26,951 nt of DNA. It comes from Streptomyces sp. WM4235 (GTDB lineage: Bacteria > Actinomycetota > Actinomycetes > Streptomycetales > Streptomycetaceae). The position numbers and the translations under genes are program-made. Where the stretch lies: positions 1-26,951 of the forward strand of contig NZ_LGDE01000451.1 in assembly GCF_001279725.1 (NCBI RefSeq). Direction: 5' to 3'. Below are positions 12,567-20,154 of this stretch, one piece after another. The notes below the pieces were generated by a model. It was not told the origin of the DNA and searched no databases. It saw only the letters and a program-made list of their open reading frames with translations. Every line of letters starts with the position of its first letter. The stretch's first letter is position 1.

Positions 12567-13783
12567 GCCCATGCCCGCGCGGCGGGAGTTGAGGCGAAGG
12601 CCCGGGAGACCTGGACCAGCCACCGCACATCGGCGGAGAAGTCCAGGTCGCCCTGGTTCATCACCGACACGGGTGAGGCGTCGGTCACCCGGTCCTCCAT
12701 TCCGCCCCGCCCGTTCGTTCCGCCCCGCCCGTTCGTTCCGTCATGTCCGTTCGTTCCGTCATGTCCGGGCCGCTCCGCGAGGGCGGCCGCCATCCGCGCC
12801 GCCTCCCACCGCGCCCGCTCCTCGACGCTCCTCTCCGGCCCCGGGGCGGAGGGGAGCCCGGGGGAGACCTGCCCGCCCAGGGCCAGGCAGCCGTCCCTGA
12901 TCTCGATCACCCGCCGGTGCAGGCGGAACCGCAGGTCCCACAGGGCGAAGAGATCGCTGCGGGCAGCGGGCTGGAGCGATATCTCGGGGTGGGCCCGATA
13001 CAGGGCGTACCAGAGCGGGCGCAGCCGGCGGTACCGGCGGTAGTCGGCCCACCACGCCCGTACCGCCTGTACCCGCGAGCCCCACAACGGCGCCGTCCAG
13101 CCGATGGTATTCAGGGCCAACCCCACCGTCAGACAGGTCCGTGTGGCGTTCGCCCAGGCGGATGGATCCCAGCCCCGGTGCACGAGGAACACGTCCGCGA
13201 ACCGCCCCAGGGCGTAGACGAGGTCGAGGCACGCGCCGACCGCCGCGGTCCGCAGGCCGCGCCGTACCCAGACGTCCTCGGTCAGCCGGGCGTAGAACCA
13301 GCACGCCTTGGCCACCACGGCCTTCCCGAGGGCGAACGCCGTGAGGTAGACGACCTGGTAGGCCACGAAGTACGGCTGTTCCCCCAGGTCCGTGAACGTG
13401 TTCCGCGGGTGTCCGCGCAGCACGGCGAGCTCGAAGAGGACGGCCATCGCCACCGGTACACAGGACAGCAGGGCCAGCCGGCGGCGCGCGCGGACGCGGG
13501 CCTCCTCCCGCGCGTACAGCCAGTGGATGAGCAACACCTGTTGGCACGCGATGGCCGCGATGATCCACATCTGGACGGAGACGTTGTACCAGGTGACCGT
13601 GCCGAAGAGCCGACCGGTCAGCCGGGTGGGGGTGGACATGGCGAGGTACATGCCCTGGCAGCCGAAGGACGCGCACAGGGCGACGAGCGCCGGCCGCGCC
13701 CCGCGCCGAAGGAGCGGCCGCAGGGTGAGGGCGAACGCCGCCCAGCAGACCAGCGCGCCCAGCGGGTAGCGGACACTGTTCAC
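12530..13783 (-). CDS. MAB_1171c-family (DUF6545-like) membrane protein
   Basis: The 417-aa protein starts at GTG 13783, overlapping the ImmA/IrrE stop by 4 nt (GTGA). About seven transmembrane helices fill residues 5-250 (LGALVCWAAFALTL, ALVALCASFGCQGMYLAM, VQMWIIAAIACQQVLLIHWL, LLSCVPVAMAVLFELAVL, VAYQVVYLTAFALGKAVV and others). A cytoplasmic C-terminal region has RYRRLRPLWYALYRAHPEI, LFALWDLRFRLHRRVIEIRD and ALGGQ, typical of the family, which is described as a putative transporter and is commonly encoded with XRE and ImmA/IrrE genes. A low-complexity HDGTNG/RGGTNG segment near residues 345-365 is encoded by an 18-bp repeat. The last 37 bp overlap the convergent sigma gene's 3' end. The transported substrate is unknown. 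Confidence 0.85.
   Translation of the reverse strand: MNSVRYPLGALVCWAAFALTLRPLLRRGARPALVALCASFGCQGMYLAMSTPTRLTGRLFGTVTWYNVSVQMWIIAAIACQQVLLIHWLYAREEARVRARRRLALLSCVPVAMAVLFELAVLRGHPRNTFTDLGEQPYFVAYQVVYLTAFALGKAVVAKACWFYARLTEDVWVRRGLRTAAVGACLDLVYALGRFADVFLVHRGWDPSAWANATRTCLTVGLALNTIGWTAPLWGSRVQAVRAWWADYRRYRRLRPLWYALYRAHPEISLQPAARSDLFALWDLRFRLHRRVIEIRDGCLALGGQVSPGLPSAPGPERSVEERARWEAARMAAALAERPGHDGTNGHDGTNGRGGTNGRGGMEDRVTDASPVSVMNQGDLDFSADVRWLVQVSRAFASTPAARAWAQRRVKSRLTEL
12701..12764. repeat. 18-bp in-frame tandem repeat, 3.5 copies
   Basis: ccgttcgttcc(gccccgc/gtcatgt) units lie at 12711-12728, 12729-12746 and 12747-12764, with a partial copy at 12701-12710. On the minus strand it encodes (H/R)(D/G)GTNG repeated in the C-terminal linker of the MAB_1171c-family protein. 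Two variant unit types alternate blockwise, suggesting repeated duplication. Confidence 0.9.
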
Positions 13784-14337
13784 GTCACGTCACGTCCGGT
13801 TCCGCGGCGCCAGTCGAGCGAGCCCCGGATGCGGCCGACCACCCCGTCCGTCTCGACGGCGGCCGTGCCGGGCCGCGAGCGCAGGCCCTCGCCGAGGAGG
13901 AACGCCATCACCTCCGCCTCCCGCTCCTGGGTGTCGGAGTAGTTGTCCCGGCACAACAGGTCCCGCACCAGCGACGGGTCGAGGTCGGGGAAGAGCGTGG
14001 CCACGGCCCGGGAGGAGTCGGCGCTCCCACTGCGGTGGTCGCACAGCATGTGCGCCAACTCGTGCGCGATGATGTGCTCTTGATGGTGCCGGCTGGTGTG
14101 CTGCTCGTAGACGACGTAGTCCGCGTCCGAGAAGGCCAGCCACAGGCCGCACGGACCGGACGCGTCCAGGGGCATGGGCAGCAGATGGACGGGCCGGCCC
14201 CGGGAACCGCCGAGGTGGTCGCACAGGGTCATGAGGTCGTAGGACTCGGGCAGCCCGAAGGAGGCCAGTCGCCGCCGGCTCTCCCGGCGCATCGCCCGGA
14301 GATCGGACCCGCGCCGGTGTCGCTGGAGGAATCGCAC
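13780..14337 (-). CDS. ImmA/IrrE-family metallopeptidase
   Basis: The 185-aa product starts at GTG 14337, 7 nt after the XRE gene's stop. It carries the zinc protease motif HELAHML (HExxH, around residues 91-97) and a downstream REREAEVMAFLL-type helix (QEREAEVMAFLL) expected to supply the third zinc ligand Glu. Upstream residues (LPMPLDASGPCGLWLAFSDADYVVYEQHTS) match the usual beta sheet of the family. Characterised members such as ImmA and IrrE cleave an HTH repressor in response to a signal; by position the target here would be the XRE protein encoded just upstream (inference). It is translationally coupled by a 4-nt overlap to the membrane protein gene. Confidence 0.88.
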   Translation of the reverse strand: MRFLQRHRRGSDLRAMRRESRRRLASFGLPESYDLMTLCDHLGGSRGRPVHLLPMPLDASGPCGLWLAFSDADYVVYEQHTSRHHQEHIIAHELAHMLCDHRSGSADSSRAVATLFPDLDPSLVRDLLCRDNYSDTQEREAEVMAFLLGEGLRSRPGTAAVETDGVVGRIRGSLDWRRGTGRDVT

Positions 14338-14344
14338 CGGCGGC

Positions 14345-14824
14345 CTACTCCCCGCCGCCCGCCGCCCCGCCGGTGTCTCTGCCCTCCGGGTCGTCGGCCG
14401 TCCCCTTGACGCGGGCCGCCTGCCCGCGGGAGGAGGCCGCCGAGTGCAGCAGGCTGACCTCGCGAATGATGCGCGCCAGATGCTTGCGGCCGGAGTCGTC
14501 CATGCTCATGGCCCGCAGGGCGATGTCGCGCACCTCGGCGTTGCCCATCGCCGAGGCGATGGCGAGCTGCGCGTCGACCCGCTCGGCGGTGTCATCGTCG
14601 AAGAAGTACGCGGCGGGCACCCGGAAGAACGCCGCCAGCGCCTCCAGATGCCGCTTGGTTGGGTTGTCGCGCTGTCCGGTGCGCAGCTGCCAGACGTACG
14701 TCTTGGAGAACGTGCCGCCGCTCAGTTGGCTGCAGCCGCGGGCGACCTCGTCGTAGGTGTACTCCCGGCCGTCGGTGCGGATGGTCCTGAAGAGCTTGTC
14801 GACCTTGTCGGCCAAGGGGGGCAT
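14345..14824 (-). CDS. XRE-family transcriptional regulator (EspR-like)
   Basis: The 159-aa product starts at ATG 14824, with GAAGGAG 5 nt upstream. The N-terminal HTH spans about 5-75: YTYDEVARGCSQL, then FSKTYVWQLRTGQRDNPTKRHLEALAAFFRVPAAYFFDD, the distinctive (S/K)xxYxxQLRxGxRxNPxxxHLxALAxFFxVxxxYF pattern shared with EspR-type regulators. The C-terminal half (VRDIALRAMSMDDSGRKHLARIIREV) is the usual helical dimerisation region, followed by a Gly/Ala-rich disordered tail. It is the first gene of a three-gene operon with ImmA/IrrE and MAB_1171c-family genes, and is divergent from an MFS exporter gene. A TAGGAT -10-like box lies at 14873-14878 on the minus strand. Confidence 0.9.
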   Translation of the reverse strand: MPPLADKVDKLFRTIRTDGREYTYDEVARGCSQLSGGTFSKTYVWQLRTGQRDNPTKRHLEALAAFFRVPAAYFFDDDTAERVDAQLAIASAMGNAEVRDIALRAMSMDDSGRKHLARIIREVSLLHSAASSRGQAARVKGTADDPEGRDTGGAAGGGE

Positions 14825-14872
14825 CAACACTCCTTCTGTTCGCCAGCATGAACCGGCAAGGCGATGGTGACC

Positions 14873-14878
14873 AATCCT
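14873..14878 (-). promoter_or_regulatory. Candidate -10 box for the XRE operon
   Basis: On the minus strand this reads TAGGAT, the favoured Streptomyces -10 form, about 49 nt upstream of the ATG at 14824. The -35 region at standard spacing (GTGCGA) matches poorly, so activation or a weak promoter is likely. It sits next to the strong opposite-strand promoter at 14881. Confidence 0.35.
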
Positions 14879-14880
14879 AG

Positions 14881-14909
14881 TTGACAGCCCCTCACCTCGC
14901 ACTTACGGT
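14881..14909 (+). promoter_or_regulatory. Consensus-like promoter for the MFS exporter
   Basis: A perfect TTGACA (14881-14886), a 17-bp spacer and TACGGT (14904-14909, fitting TAnnnT) form the best sigma-70-type promoter in the window. Transcription would begin near 14916 and give a leader of about 196 nt before the GTG at 15112. Confidence 0.65.
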
Positions 14910-15015
14910 CGAATCGTTAGCTGAGATGAACAGGAAGGCGTGCGCCGGCAGCCATCGACAGTCGCCGGCACATGCGCGTCATCGCGGCGACCGGGAACCG
15001 CCCGGAGACGTTCGA

Positions 15016-15060
15016 CCCCGATCGCGTCCGACCCCGATCGCGGCCACGGCCCCGATCGCG
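15016..15060. repeat. Three direct repeats of CCCCGATCGCG in the exporter leader
   Basis: CCCCGATCGCG occurs at 15016-15026, 15032-15042 and 15050-15060, at spacings of 16 and 18 bp. Each copy contains the palindrome CGATCG. They lie between the promoter at 14881-14909 and the start at 15112, so they could be regulator sites or leader RNA elements. Confidence 0.7.
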
Positions 15061-15111
15061 GCCACGCTCGCCCTCCCACCGTTCCGCCGAAGTCAACCCA
15101 GGAGCACAGCC

Positions 15112-16344
15112 GTGCCCATCGCCGTCATCGCCCTCTCCCTCAGCGGTTTCGCCATCGGAGTCGCCGAGTTCATCATCGCGGGGATCCTCCCCGACATCGG
15201 AGCGGACCTCGCCGTCTCCATCCCCACCGCGGGACTCCTGGTGTCCGGGTACGCGCTCGGCGTCGTCATCGGCGCCCCCGGCCTCACCGTCCTGTGCGCC
15301 CGTACCGAACGCAGGACCCTGCTGATCCGGCTCATGCTGGTCTTCCTCGCCGGAACGATCCTGTCCGCCCTCGCCCCCACCTACGGGCTGCTCATGGCGG
15401 GCCGGGTGCTCTCCGCCCTCGCCCACGGCGCGTTCTTCGGCGTCGCCATGGTGGTCGCCTCCGATCTCGTGCCCGAGGACCGCAAGGGCCGCGCCGTGTC
15501 GATGGTCGCCGCGGGCCTCACCCTCTCCACCATCCTCGGCGTCCCGGCGGGCACCTTCATCGGCCAGCACTCCGGTTGGCGCTGGGCCTTCTGGATGGTC
15601 GCCCTCTTCGCCGCAGTGGGCCTGGCGGGCATCGTCTCGCTCGTGCCCCGCACCCCGGCGCCCGAGGGCATCGGACTGCGCGCCGAACTCAAGGTGCTGC
15701 GCCGCCCGCAGGTGCTGCTCGTCCTGCTCACCACCGTGCTCGGCTTCGGCGGCGTCATGACCTCGTACACCTACATCGCCGAAATGGTCACCGGGGTCAC
15801 CGGCTTCACCGACGGCGCCGTCACCCTGATCATGGTGCTGTTCGGCGTCGGCATGTTCGTCGGCAACCTGGTCAGCGGCCGGCTCGCGGACCGCGCCCCC
15901 AGGAGCGCCATGTGCGGGGCGCTGGCACTGCTCACCCTCGTCCTCGGAGCGTTCACCTTCACGGTCCACGACAAGGCGGCCACCTGCGTGACCGTCTTCC
16001 TCTTCGGCGCGGCCACCTTCGCCACCATCTCCCCGCTCCAGATGCGGATCATGGCCAAGGCCGACGGCGCTCCCACGCTCGCCTCGGCGTCGAACATCGC
16101 CGCCTTCAACCTCGCCAACGCCGCCGGCCCGCTGCTCGGCGGAAGGATCATCGACGCCGGCTTCGGCTACCCCGCCCTCAACTGGGCCGGGGCCCTCGTC
16201 ACCCTCGCCGGACTCCTCCTCGCCGGCCTCGGCGTGGCGGCAGAGCGCAAGGGGCACACCACCACGCCGCCCATCACGCCGGCCGCCACCTCGCCGAGCG
16301 ACAGTGCCGCCACCTCGTCGAGCGGCAGTGCCGCCACGCGCTGA
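15112..16344 (+). CDS. MFS drug-efflux-type transporter (DHA1 family)
   Basis: The 410-aa product starts at GTG 15112, with GGAG at 15101-15104. Twelve transmembrane helices are predicted by eye, opening with IAVIALSLSGFAIGVAEFII and including the motif-C-like GVPAGTFIGQHSGWRWAFW, which marks AraJ/PbuE-type DHA1 proton antiporters. The loop between helices 2 and 3 (CARTERRTLLIRLM) is positively charged as expected. The substrate is not predictable. The last ~30 residues are a Ser/Thr/Ala-rich tail created by a 24-bp tandem repeat (16282-16338). It is divergent from the XRE operon across 287 bp containing both promoters, so the XRE protein may also control it (inference). Confidence 0.9.
   Translation: MPIAVIALSLSGFAIGVAEFIIAGILPDIGADLAVSIPTAGLLVSGYALGVVIGAPGLTVLCARTERRTLLIRLMLVFLAGTILSALAPTYGLLMAGRVLSALAHGAFFGVAMVVASDLVPEDRKGRAVSMVAAGLTLSTILGVPAGTFIGQHSGWRWAFWMVALFAAVGLAGIVSLVPRTPAPEGIGLRAELKVLRRPQVLLVLLTTVLGFGGVMTSYTYIAEMVTGVTGFTDGAVTLIMVLFGVGMFVGNLVSGRLADRAPRSAMCGALALLTLVLGAFTFTVHDKAATCVTVFLFGAATFATISPLQMRIMAKADGAPTLASASNIAAFNLANAAGPLLGGRIIDAGFGYPALNWAGALVTLAGLLLAGLGVAAERKGHTTTPPITPAATSPSDSAATSSSGSAATR
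16282..16338. repeat. 24-bp in-frame tandem repeat at the exporter C-terminus
   Basis: gccgccacctcg(c/t)cgagcg(a/g)cagt is present at 16282-16305 and 16306-16329, with gccgccacg at 16330-16338 just before the stop. It encodes a repeated AATS(P/S)S(D/G)S tail with no membrane character. Confidence 0.9.
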
Positions 16345-16434
16345 ACGCCCCTGAAACGAGAGGTGGGCGACTTCACCGCCGCCGGACTGCCCTACCCGTG
16401 CGTGCGAGGCGATGACCCACTGGGCGACGCGTGG

Positions 16435-16486
16435 GACGGGACGAGGGGCCGCCGTCCCCGCATGAGGCGGCGCGCCCCGTCCCGTC
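16435..16486. terminator. Bidirectional terminator between MFS and FG-GAP genes
   Basis: ACGGGACG (16436-16443) pairs with CGTCCCGT (16478-16485), and the stem continues inward through GGGGC..GCC and GGC..GCCCC with small bulges. It lies between two convergent stop codons (16344 and 16498). Confidence 0.65.
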
Positions 16487-16497
16487 GGTGCCTGTCG

Positions 16498-17244
16498 CTA
16501 CAGCAGGTTGTAGATCTGGAACCCGTTCCCTATCTTGACCGGCTTCTGGAACACGGCGCCCGCGTCGCCCGTGCCCGAGTAGCGGTACAGGTCGCCATTG
16601 GGCTTGCGCGCGATCAGATCCGCCCGGCCGTCGGCGTCGAGGTCGCCGACGGACAGCAGCCGGTCGTACGTGTTCCAGCCGCCGCCGACCTGTGTACGGG
16701 CCGCGAACGGAGCCTTGTGGTCGCCGGTGCCCTTGTAGAGCCACAGGACGCCGGACCTGTCCCGCGCGACGATGTCGGCCTTGCCGTCGCCGGTCAGATC
16801 ACCCTGACCGGCGAGCTGCGTGTACTGCCCCCATCCGCCGCCGATGCGCGTGCGTTCGCCGAGCGCGCCGTCCGCGTAGCCGGGATAGCCCCACAGGTCA
16901 CCGGACTTGTCGAGGCCGATGAGGTCGGCCTCCTGTCCTCCGCCGAGATTGCCGGGGGACAGCACCGTGGTGTAGATGTTCCAGGCCGTGCCGACGTTCT
17001 TGCTGTGGTACTGGAGTTCGTCGTCGATCCAGCTGTAGTTCAGGACCCCGTCCTTGTAGAGGCTCCAAGAGCCGTCGCTGTACCCGTCCTTGTCGTTGTC
17101 GACATCGATCGAGTCGGCGAAGGCGTCGAAGCTGGTCGCCACGTGGTGCCGGTCCTCGAAGGCGCCCTTGCGGTCCGGGAAGTACAGATACAGCTCGTTG
17201 GACTGCTTGTCCACACCGCTCATCGCGAAGCTCGGCGTCTCCAC
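16498..17244 (-). CDS. FG-GAP/VCBS repeat protein, probably lacking its N-terminus
   Basis: The TAG is at 16498-16500; the coding signal runs upstream to about 17290. GTG 17244 and ATG 17223 are the only close starts, and neither gives a signal peptide, although this family is normally secreted. Visible units include DVDNDKDGYSD, GNLGGGQEADLIG, GDLTGDGKADIVAR and GDLDADGRADLIAR, calcium-binding-type D-x-(D/N)-x-D-G loops of beta-propeller blades, separated by GGGWNTYDRLLS-type spacers. The final IGNGFQIYNLL is the usual family ending. The divergent ParB-like gene begins only 69 bp upstream, leaving little room for a promoter and signal sequence. I therefore read it as 5'-truncated, though still open. 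It is a paralogue of the protein at 18297-19949. Confidence 0.7.
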   Translation of the reverse strand: METPSFAMSGVDKQSNELYLYFPDRKGAFEDRHHVATSFDAFADSIDVDNDKDGYSDGSWSLYKDGVLNYSWIDDELQYHSKNVGTAWNIYTTVLSPGNLGGGQEADLIGLDKSGDLWGYPGYADGALGERTRIGGGWGQYTQLAGQGDLTGDGKADIVARDRSGVLWLYKGTGDHKAPFAARTQVGGGWNTYDRLLSVGDLDADGRADLIARKPNGDLYRYSGTGDAGAVFQKPVKIGNGFQIYNLL

Positions 17245-17313
17245 GGAACCGGCCGCGCGGGCGAGCCGCCCCGGCCCCCGGACTTCCTTGACCGCCTCTG
17301 AAAGACTGTGTCG

Positions 17314-18078
17314 ATGGCCACCAAACCCCTTCCGCCCCCGCCCGTCGTCGTGTGTGAGGTCCCGGACGGGCTCGGCGTCATCGAGGTCACCGGGGACGCC
17401 TCGGCGAGCCTGCTGGTACTCGCCGGTGACCCCGTCCTGCTGGAGGGCAACGACGGCTGCGGCAGCCTTGGTTGGCTGGCCGCCCGCGCGGGAGCCGACG
17501 CACCCGGAACCGGCGAGGTCAAGGCCCTCACCGAGTGGCTGGGCTGCCCGGACCTCACGGTGGACCCTGTCACCGGCCACCACCTGCCACCCGACCCGGA
17601 GCGACTCCGCCCGCTGCTGACGCTCCTGGCGCCGGGCCGGTACGTGATGACCGTTCAGACGGCTCCGCACGAAACGCGCGTCGTCCACCCGCGCGGCCAC
17701 GCGGTCGAGCAGTGGTACGCGGAGGAAGACCTCGCGCTGCTCACCACGGACCACTGGCCGCCGCGCCGCGAGGCCGTCGTGCGGGATTACGCACGGCGGA
17801 TCAGGGCCGGCGGTCTGCCCGCGCTGATCGCGCTGCGTCCGACCCCGGCCGGCCGGGTGGGCTACGTCCTCGACGGCCACCACAAGCTGACGGCCTATCA
17901 GCGGGCCGGGGTCAGACCCCTGATCCTCTGGCTGACCCCGCAACAGCCGCAGCCCTTCCGGCGCGAGGACCGCGAGCGCGCCCGCGGCGCCCTCCTGGCC
18001 GGCCGCGCAGACCGCGAACGGCGTTCGCTGGACAAGGTGTTGGCGTACATCGGCGACGAGGCCCGCCATTCGGCCTGA
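17314..18078 (+). CDS. ParB/sulfiredoxin-like nuclease-fold protein
   Basis: ATG 17314 is preferred over GTG 17308 because the GAAAG-like site is 9 nt upstream of it; the product has 254 aa. The first ~110 residues (LLEGNDGCGSLGWLAARAG) are not recognised. The middle and C-terminal part has PALIALRPTPAGRVGYVLDGHHKLTAYQRAGVRPLIL, whose D-G-H-H-(R/K)-L-x-A-(Y/W) motif is the signature of ParB/Srx-type domains that bind nucleotides or DNA ends. No partner ParA or HTH is adjacent, so chromosome partitioning is unlikely; a stand-alone nucleotide-binding or nuclease-like role is all that can be inferred. It lies between two FG-GAP genes. Confidence 0.7.
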   Translation: MATKPLPPPPVVVCEVPDGLGVIEVTGDASASLLVLAGDPVLLEGNDGCGSLGWLAARAGADAPGTGEVKALTEWLGCPDLTVDPVTGHHLPPDPERLRPLLTLLAPGRYVMTVQTAPHETRVVHPRGHAVEQWYAEEDLALLTTDHWPPRREAVVRDYARRIRAGGLPALIALRPTPAGRVGYVLDGHHKLTAYQRAGVRPLILWLTPQQPQPFRREDRERARGALLAGRADRERRSLDKVLAYIGDEARHSA

Positions 18079-18157
18079 CGGGGTGAGGCGGCTCCGCGAT
18101 GTGGTCTGACGGGTGAGGGGCCCGTCCGGGACCTGCATCAACGCGGGGTGAACCGTC

Positions 18158-18175
18158 TGTGACACATCTGTCACA
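18158..18175. promoter_or_regulatory. Operator-like dyad TGTGACA-N4-TGTCACA
   Basis: A perfect 7-bp inverted repeat with a 4-bp spacer, about 120 bp upstream of the FG-GAP gene start at 18297. It looks like the TGTGA/TCACA half-sites of CRP/FNR-type regulators but with an 8-bp rather than 6-bp core spacing, so a different dimeric regulator (for example GntR-type) is equally possible. Confidence 0.45.
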
Positions 18176-18296
18176 CACGTCCCTGTACCGCCCCGCTTTC
18201 CCCACATACGCTCTCATTGGTTGCCGGGCACACGTACTTCATGGCCCGGCTGCGTTCCGTACGTCATTCGCGTACACACATGTCCTGGGGGGACTC

Positions 18297-19949
18297 ATGC
18301 GCAACACCCGTATGTCCGGCCGCGCTCGGCGCATCGCGCTGTGCACGGCGATAGCCGTCGCGGCGGGCACCCTGCTGAGCACACCGGCCCTCGCGGCCGA
18401 CAAGGCCCCGGCCGCCCCGAAGGCGGCCGCGAGCAAGGTGAAGCCGCGGTTCGACTGGAACGGGGACGGGATCGGGGAGATCGTTCGCAACGGCCACATC
18501 GGCCCGCCGAGCAGCTCCCTCATCGTCGAACAGCCCAACTCCACGGACACGCACGGGTTGCTCGTGGACGCGGACCTCGTCGGGACCCAGGACCTGATCA
18601 CCCCGGGCGATCTGGACGGCAACGGCATGTCGGAACTCCTCATCGTGAGGACCGACGGCACGCTCAAGCTCTTCGTCGACGTCAACAACGGCCCGTACCA
18701 GGCCGCTTGGAGCAGCACGGGCTGGGACATCTACAACAAGATCGTCGCGGCGGGCGACCTGACGGGCGACGGCAAGAACGACATTCTCGCCCGCACCTAC
18801 GGCGGCGACCTGTACCTGTTCCCGGGCACCGGCGACCTCAAGGCGCCGTTCGGCGCACGGATCAAGGCGCCCGGCCTCTGGTCCGACTTCGACCAGATCG
18901 TCGGGGTGGCCGACGCCGACGGCGACGGCATCGGAGACGTCTACGCCCGCAACACGACCGACGACCTGATCTTCTTCGCCGGCACGGGCGACGCCGCGCA
19001 GCCGTTCAAGGCCGGTGTCGAGCTGGGCGCCGGTTGGCACACGTACAACCAGCTCCTGAGCGCCGACGACCGGGACGGTGACGGACTGTCGGACCTCCTT
19101 GCCCGGACCTTGAACGGCGACCTCTACCTCTACCGGGCCATCGGCCAGGGCCGCTTCGCGGACCCGGTGCTCCACCGGTCGGGCTGGGCGGGAGCCGACG
19201 TGCTCGCGGGGGCGGGCGGTCGGCCCGACTTCGGGAAGAAGCACCTCATCGGCCGCGACGCCGACGGGCGGACCTGGAGCCGCAGGGCCCAGAACAACGG
19301 GCAGTTCTCGACCCCCACGAGCGATGGGCTGGAGAAGGACACCATCGGCTACGCCACCTCGCTCGACGGCTCGGGCATCGTCACCAAGCTGCGCCTGAGC
19401 GGTGGCAGGCTCCTGACGGAAGGCTACCTCTACGGGGCCGGAGACCTCGGCGCCGGCTGGGACGCCTACACCTCCGTCACCGGTCCCGGCGACGTGACCG
19501 GTGACGGTCACGGAGACCTGCTCGCCCGCGACAAGACCGGCGTCCTGTGGATCTACCCCGGTGACGGGTCCGCCCAGAAGGTCGGCGACCGCATCCGAGT
19601 CGGCGACGGCTGGAACGCGTACAACAAGATCCTCGGTTCCGGTGACGTCAACGGGGACGGTCGCGTCGACGTCCTGGCCCGCTCGACCGACGGCCGGCTG
19701 TACCTCCTGCCGGGCACCGGCAACAGCGCGGCCCCCTTCGGCCCGCGTCAGGATCTCGGTGCCGGCTGGAACGCCTACAACAAGCTCGCCACCGTGTCCG
19801 ACGCCACCGGCAACGGCACCACCGACCTGATCGCGATCGACGCGTCGGGTCAGGGATACCGGTACGACGGACAGGGTGCGTACGGCGGCAAGTTCAAGCC
19901 GCGTGCCTCGCTCGGCGGTGGCTGGAACATCTACAACGAGCTGTTCTGA
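18297..19949 (+). CDS. Secreted FG-GAP/VCBS repeat protein
   Basis: The 550-aa product starts at ATG 18297, after a G-rich stretch (18286-18293) serving as ribosome site. Residues 1-33 are a signal peptide (RIALCTAIAVAAGTLLSTPALA). About eight blade units follow, each with a D-x-(D/N)-G-x-G-x-x-D loop: GDLDGNGMSELLI, GDLTGDGKNDILAR, ADADGDGIGDVYAR, DDRDGDGLSDLLAR, GDVTGDGHGDLLAR, GDVNGDGRVDVLAR and others, alternating with LYLFPGTGD-type strands and GWNAYNK spacers. This is an extracellular calcium-stabilised beta-propeller, a binding scaffold without visible catalytic residues. A dyad lies upstream and a 15-bp-stem terminator follows 11 bp after the stop. It has a shorter paralogue at 16498-17244. 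Confidence 0.9.
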   Translation: MRNTRMSGRARRIALCTAIAVAAGTLLSTPALAADKAPAAPKAAASKVKPRFDWNGDGIGEIVRNGHIGPPSSSLIVEQPNSTDTHGLLVDADLVGTQDLITPGDLDGNGMSELLIVRTDGTLKLFVDVNNGPYQAAWSSTGWDIYNKIVAAGDLTGDGKNDILARTYGGDLYLFPGTGDLKAPFGARIKAPGLWSDFDQIVGVADADGDGIGDVYARNTTDDLIFFAGTGDAAQPFKAGVELGAGWHTYNQLLSADDRDGDGLSDLLARTLNGDLYLYRAIGQGRFADPVLHRSGWAGADVLAGAGGRPDFGKKHLIGRDADGRTWSRRAQNNGQFSTPTSDGLEKDTIGYATSLDGSGIVTKLRLSGGRLLTEGYLYGAGDLGAGWDAYTSVTGPGDVTGDGHGDLLARDKTGVLWIYPGDGSAQKVGDRIRVGDGWNAYNKILGSGDVNGDGRVDVLARSTDGRLYLLPGTGNSAAPFGPRQDLGAGWNAYNKLATVSDATGNGTTDLIAIDASGQGYRYDGQGAYGGKFKPRASLGGGWNIYNELF

Positions 19950-19960
19950 CGGTGACTCGT

Positions 19961-19993
19961 TGCCGGAGCGGGTGGAAGCCACCCGCTCCGGCA
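19961..19993 (+). terminator. Perfect 15-bp hairpin terminator
   Basis: TGCCGGAGCGGGTGG (19961-19975) and CCACCCGCTCCGGCA (19979-19993) pair perfectly around a 3-nt loop, 11 bp after the FG-GAP stop codon. Confidence 0.9.
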
Positions 19994-20010
19994 GGGTCGG
20001 TCCCGCAGTC

Positions 20011-20047
20011 GCTCCACGTCGCTCCACGTCGCTCCACGTCGCTTCCA
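20011..20047. repeat. 10-bp tandem repeat, 3 perfect copies plus a partial
   Basis: gctccacgtc at 20011-20020, 20021-20030 and 20031-20040, followed by gcttccac with one extra T. It is noncoding, just after the FG-GAP terminator. A second short repeat, gccatcggcg twice, is at 20111-20130. Confidence 0.95.
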
Positions 20048-20154
20048 CACTGTGACCCACACGGCCGGGCAACACCTCGGCGGGCCTGCCCCGACGATAC
20101 TGTCGGTGCGGCCATCGGCGGCCATCGGCGGTCCTCGGCTGAACATCGGCGCAC

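Noticed and set aside
10656..12623. Long open frame (about 655 codons) opposite the fused sigma factor
   Set aside because: Gly/Arg/Val-rich composition with no domains; it mirrors the codon bias of the real plus-strand gene, which has clear sigma and ricin motifs.
14917..16257. Long open frame opposite the DHA1 exporter
   Set aside because: Asp/Glu/Gly-rich antisense sequence without motifs; the exporter is clearly real.
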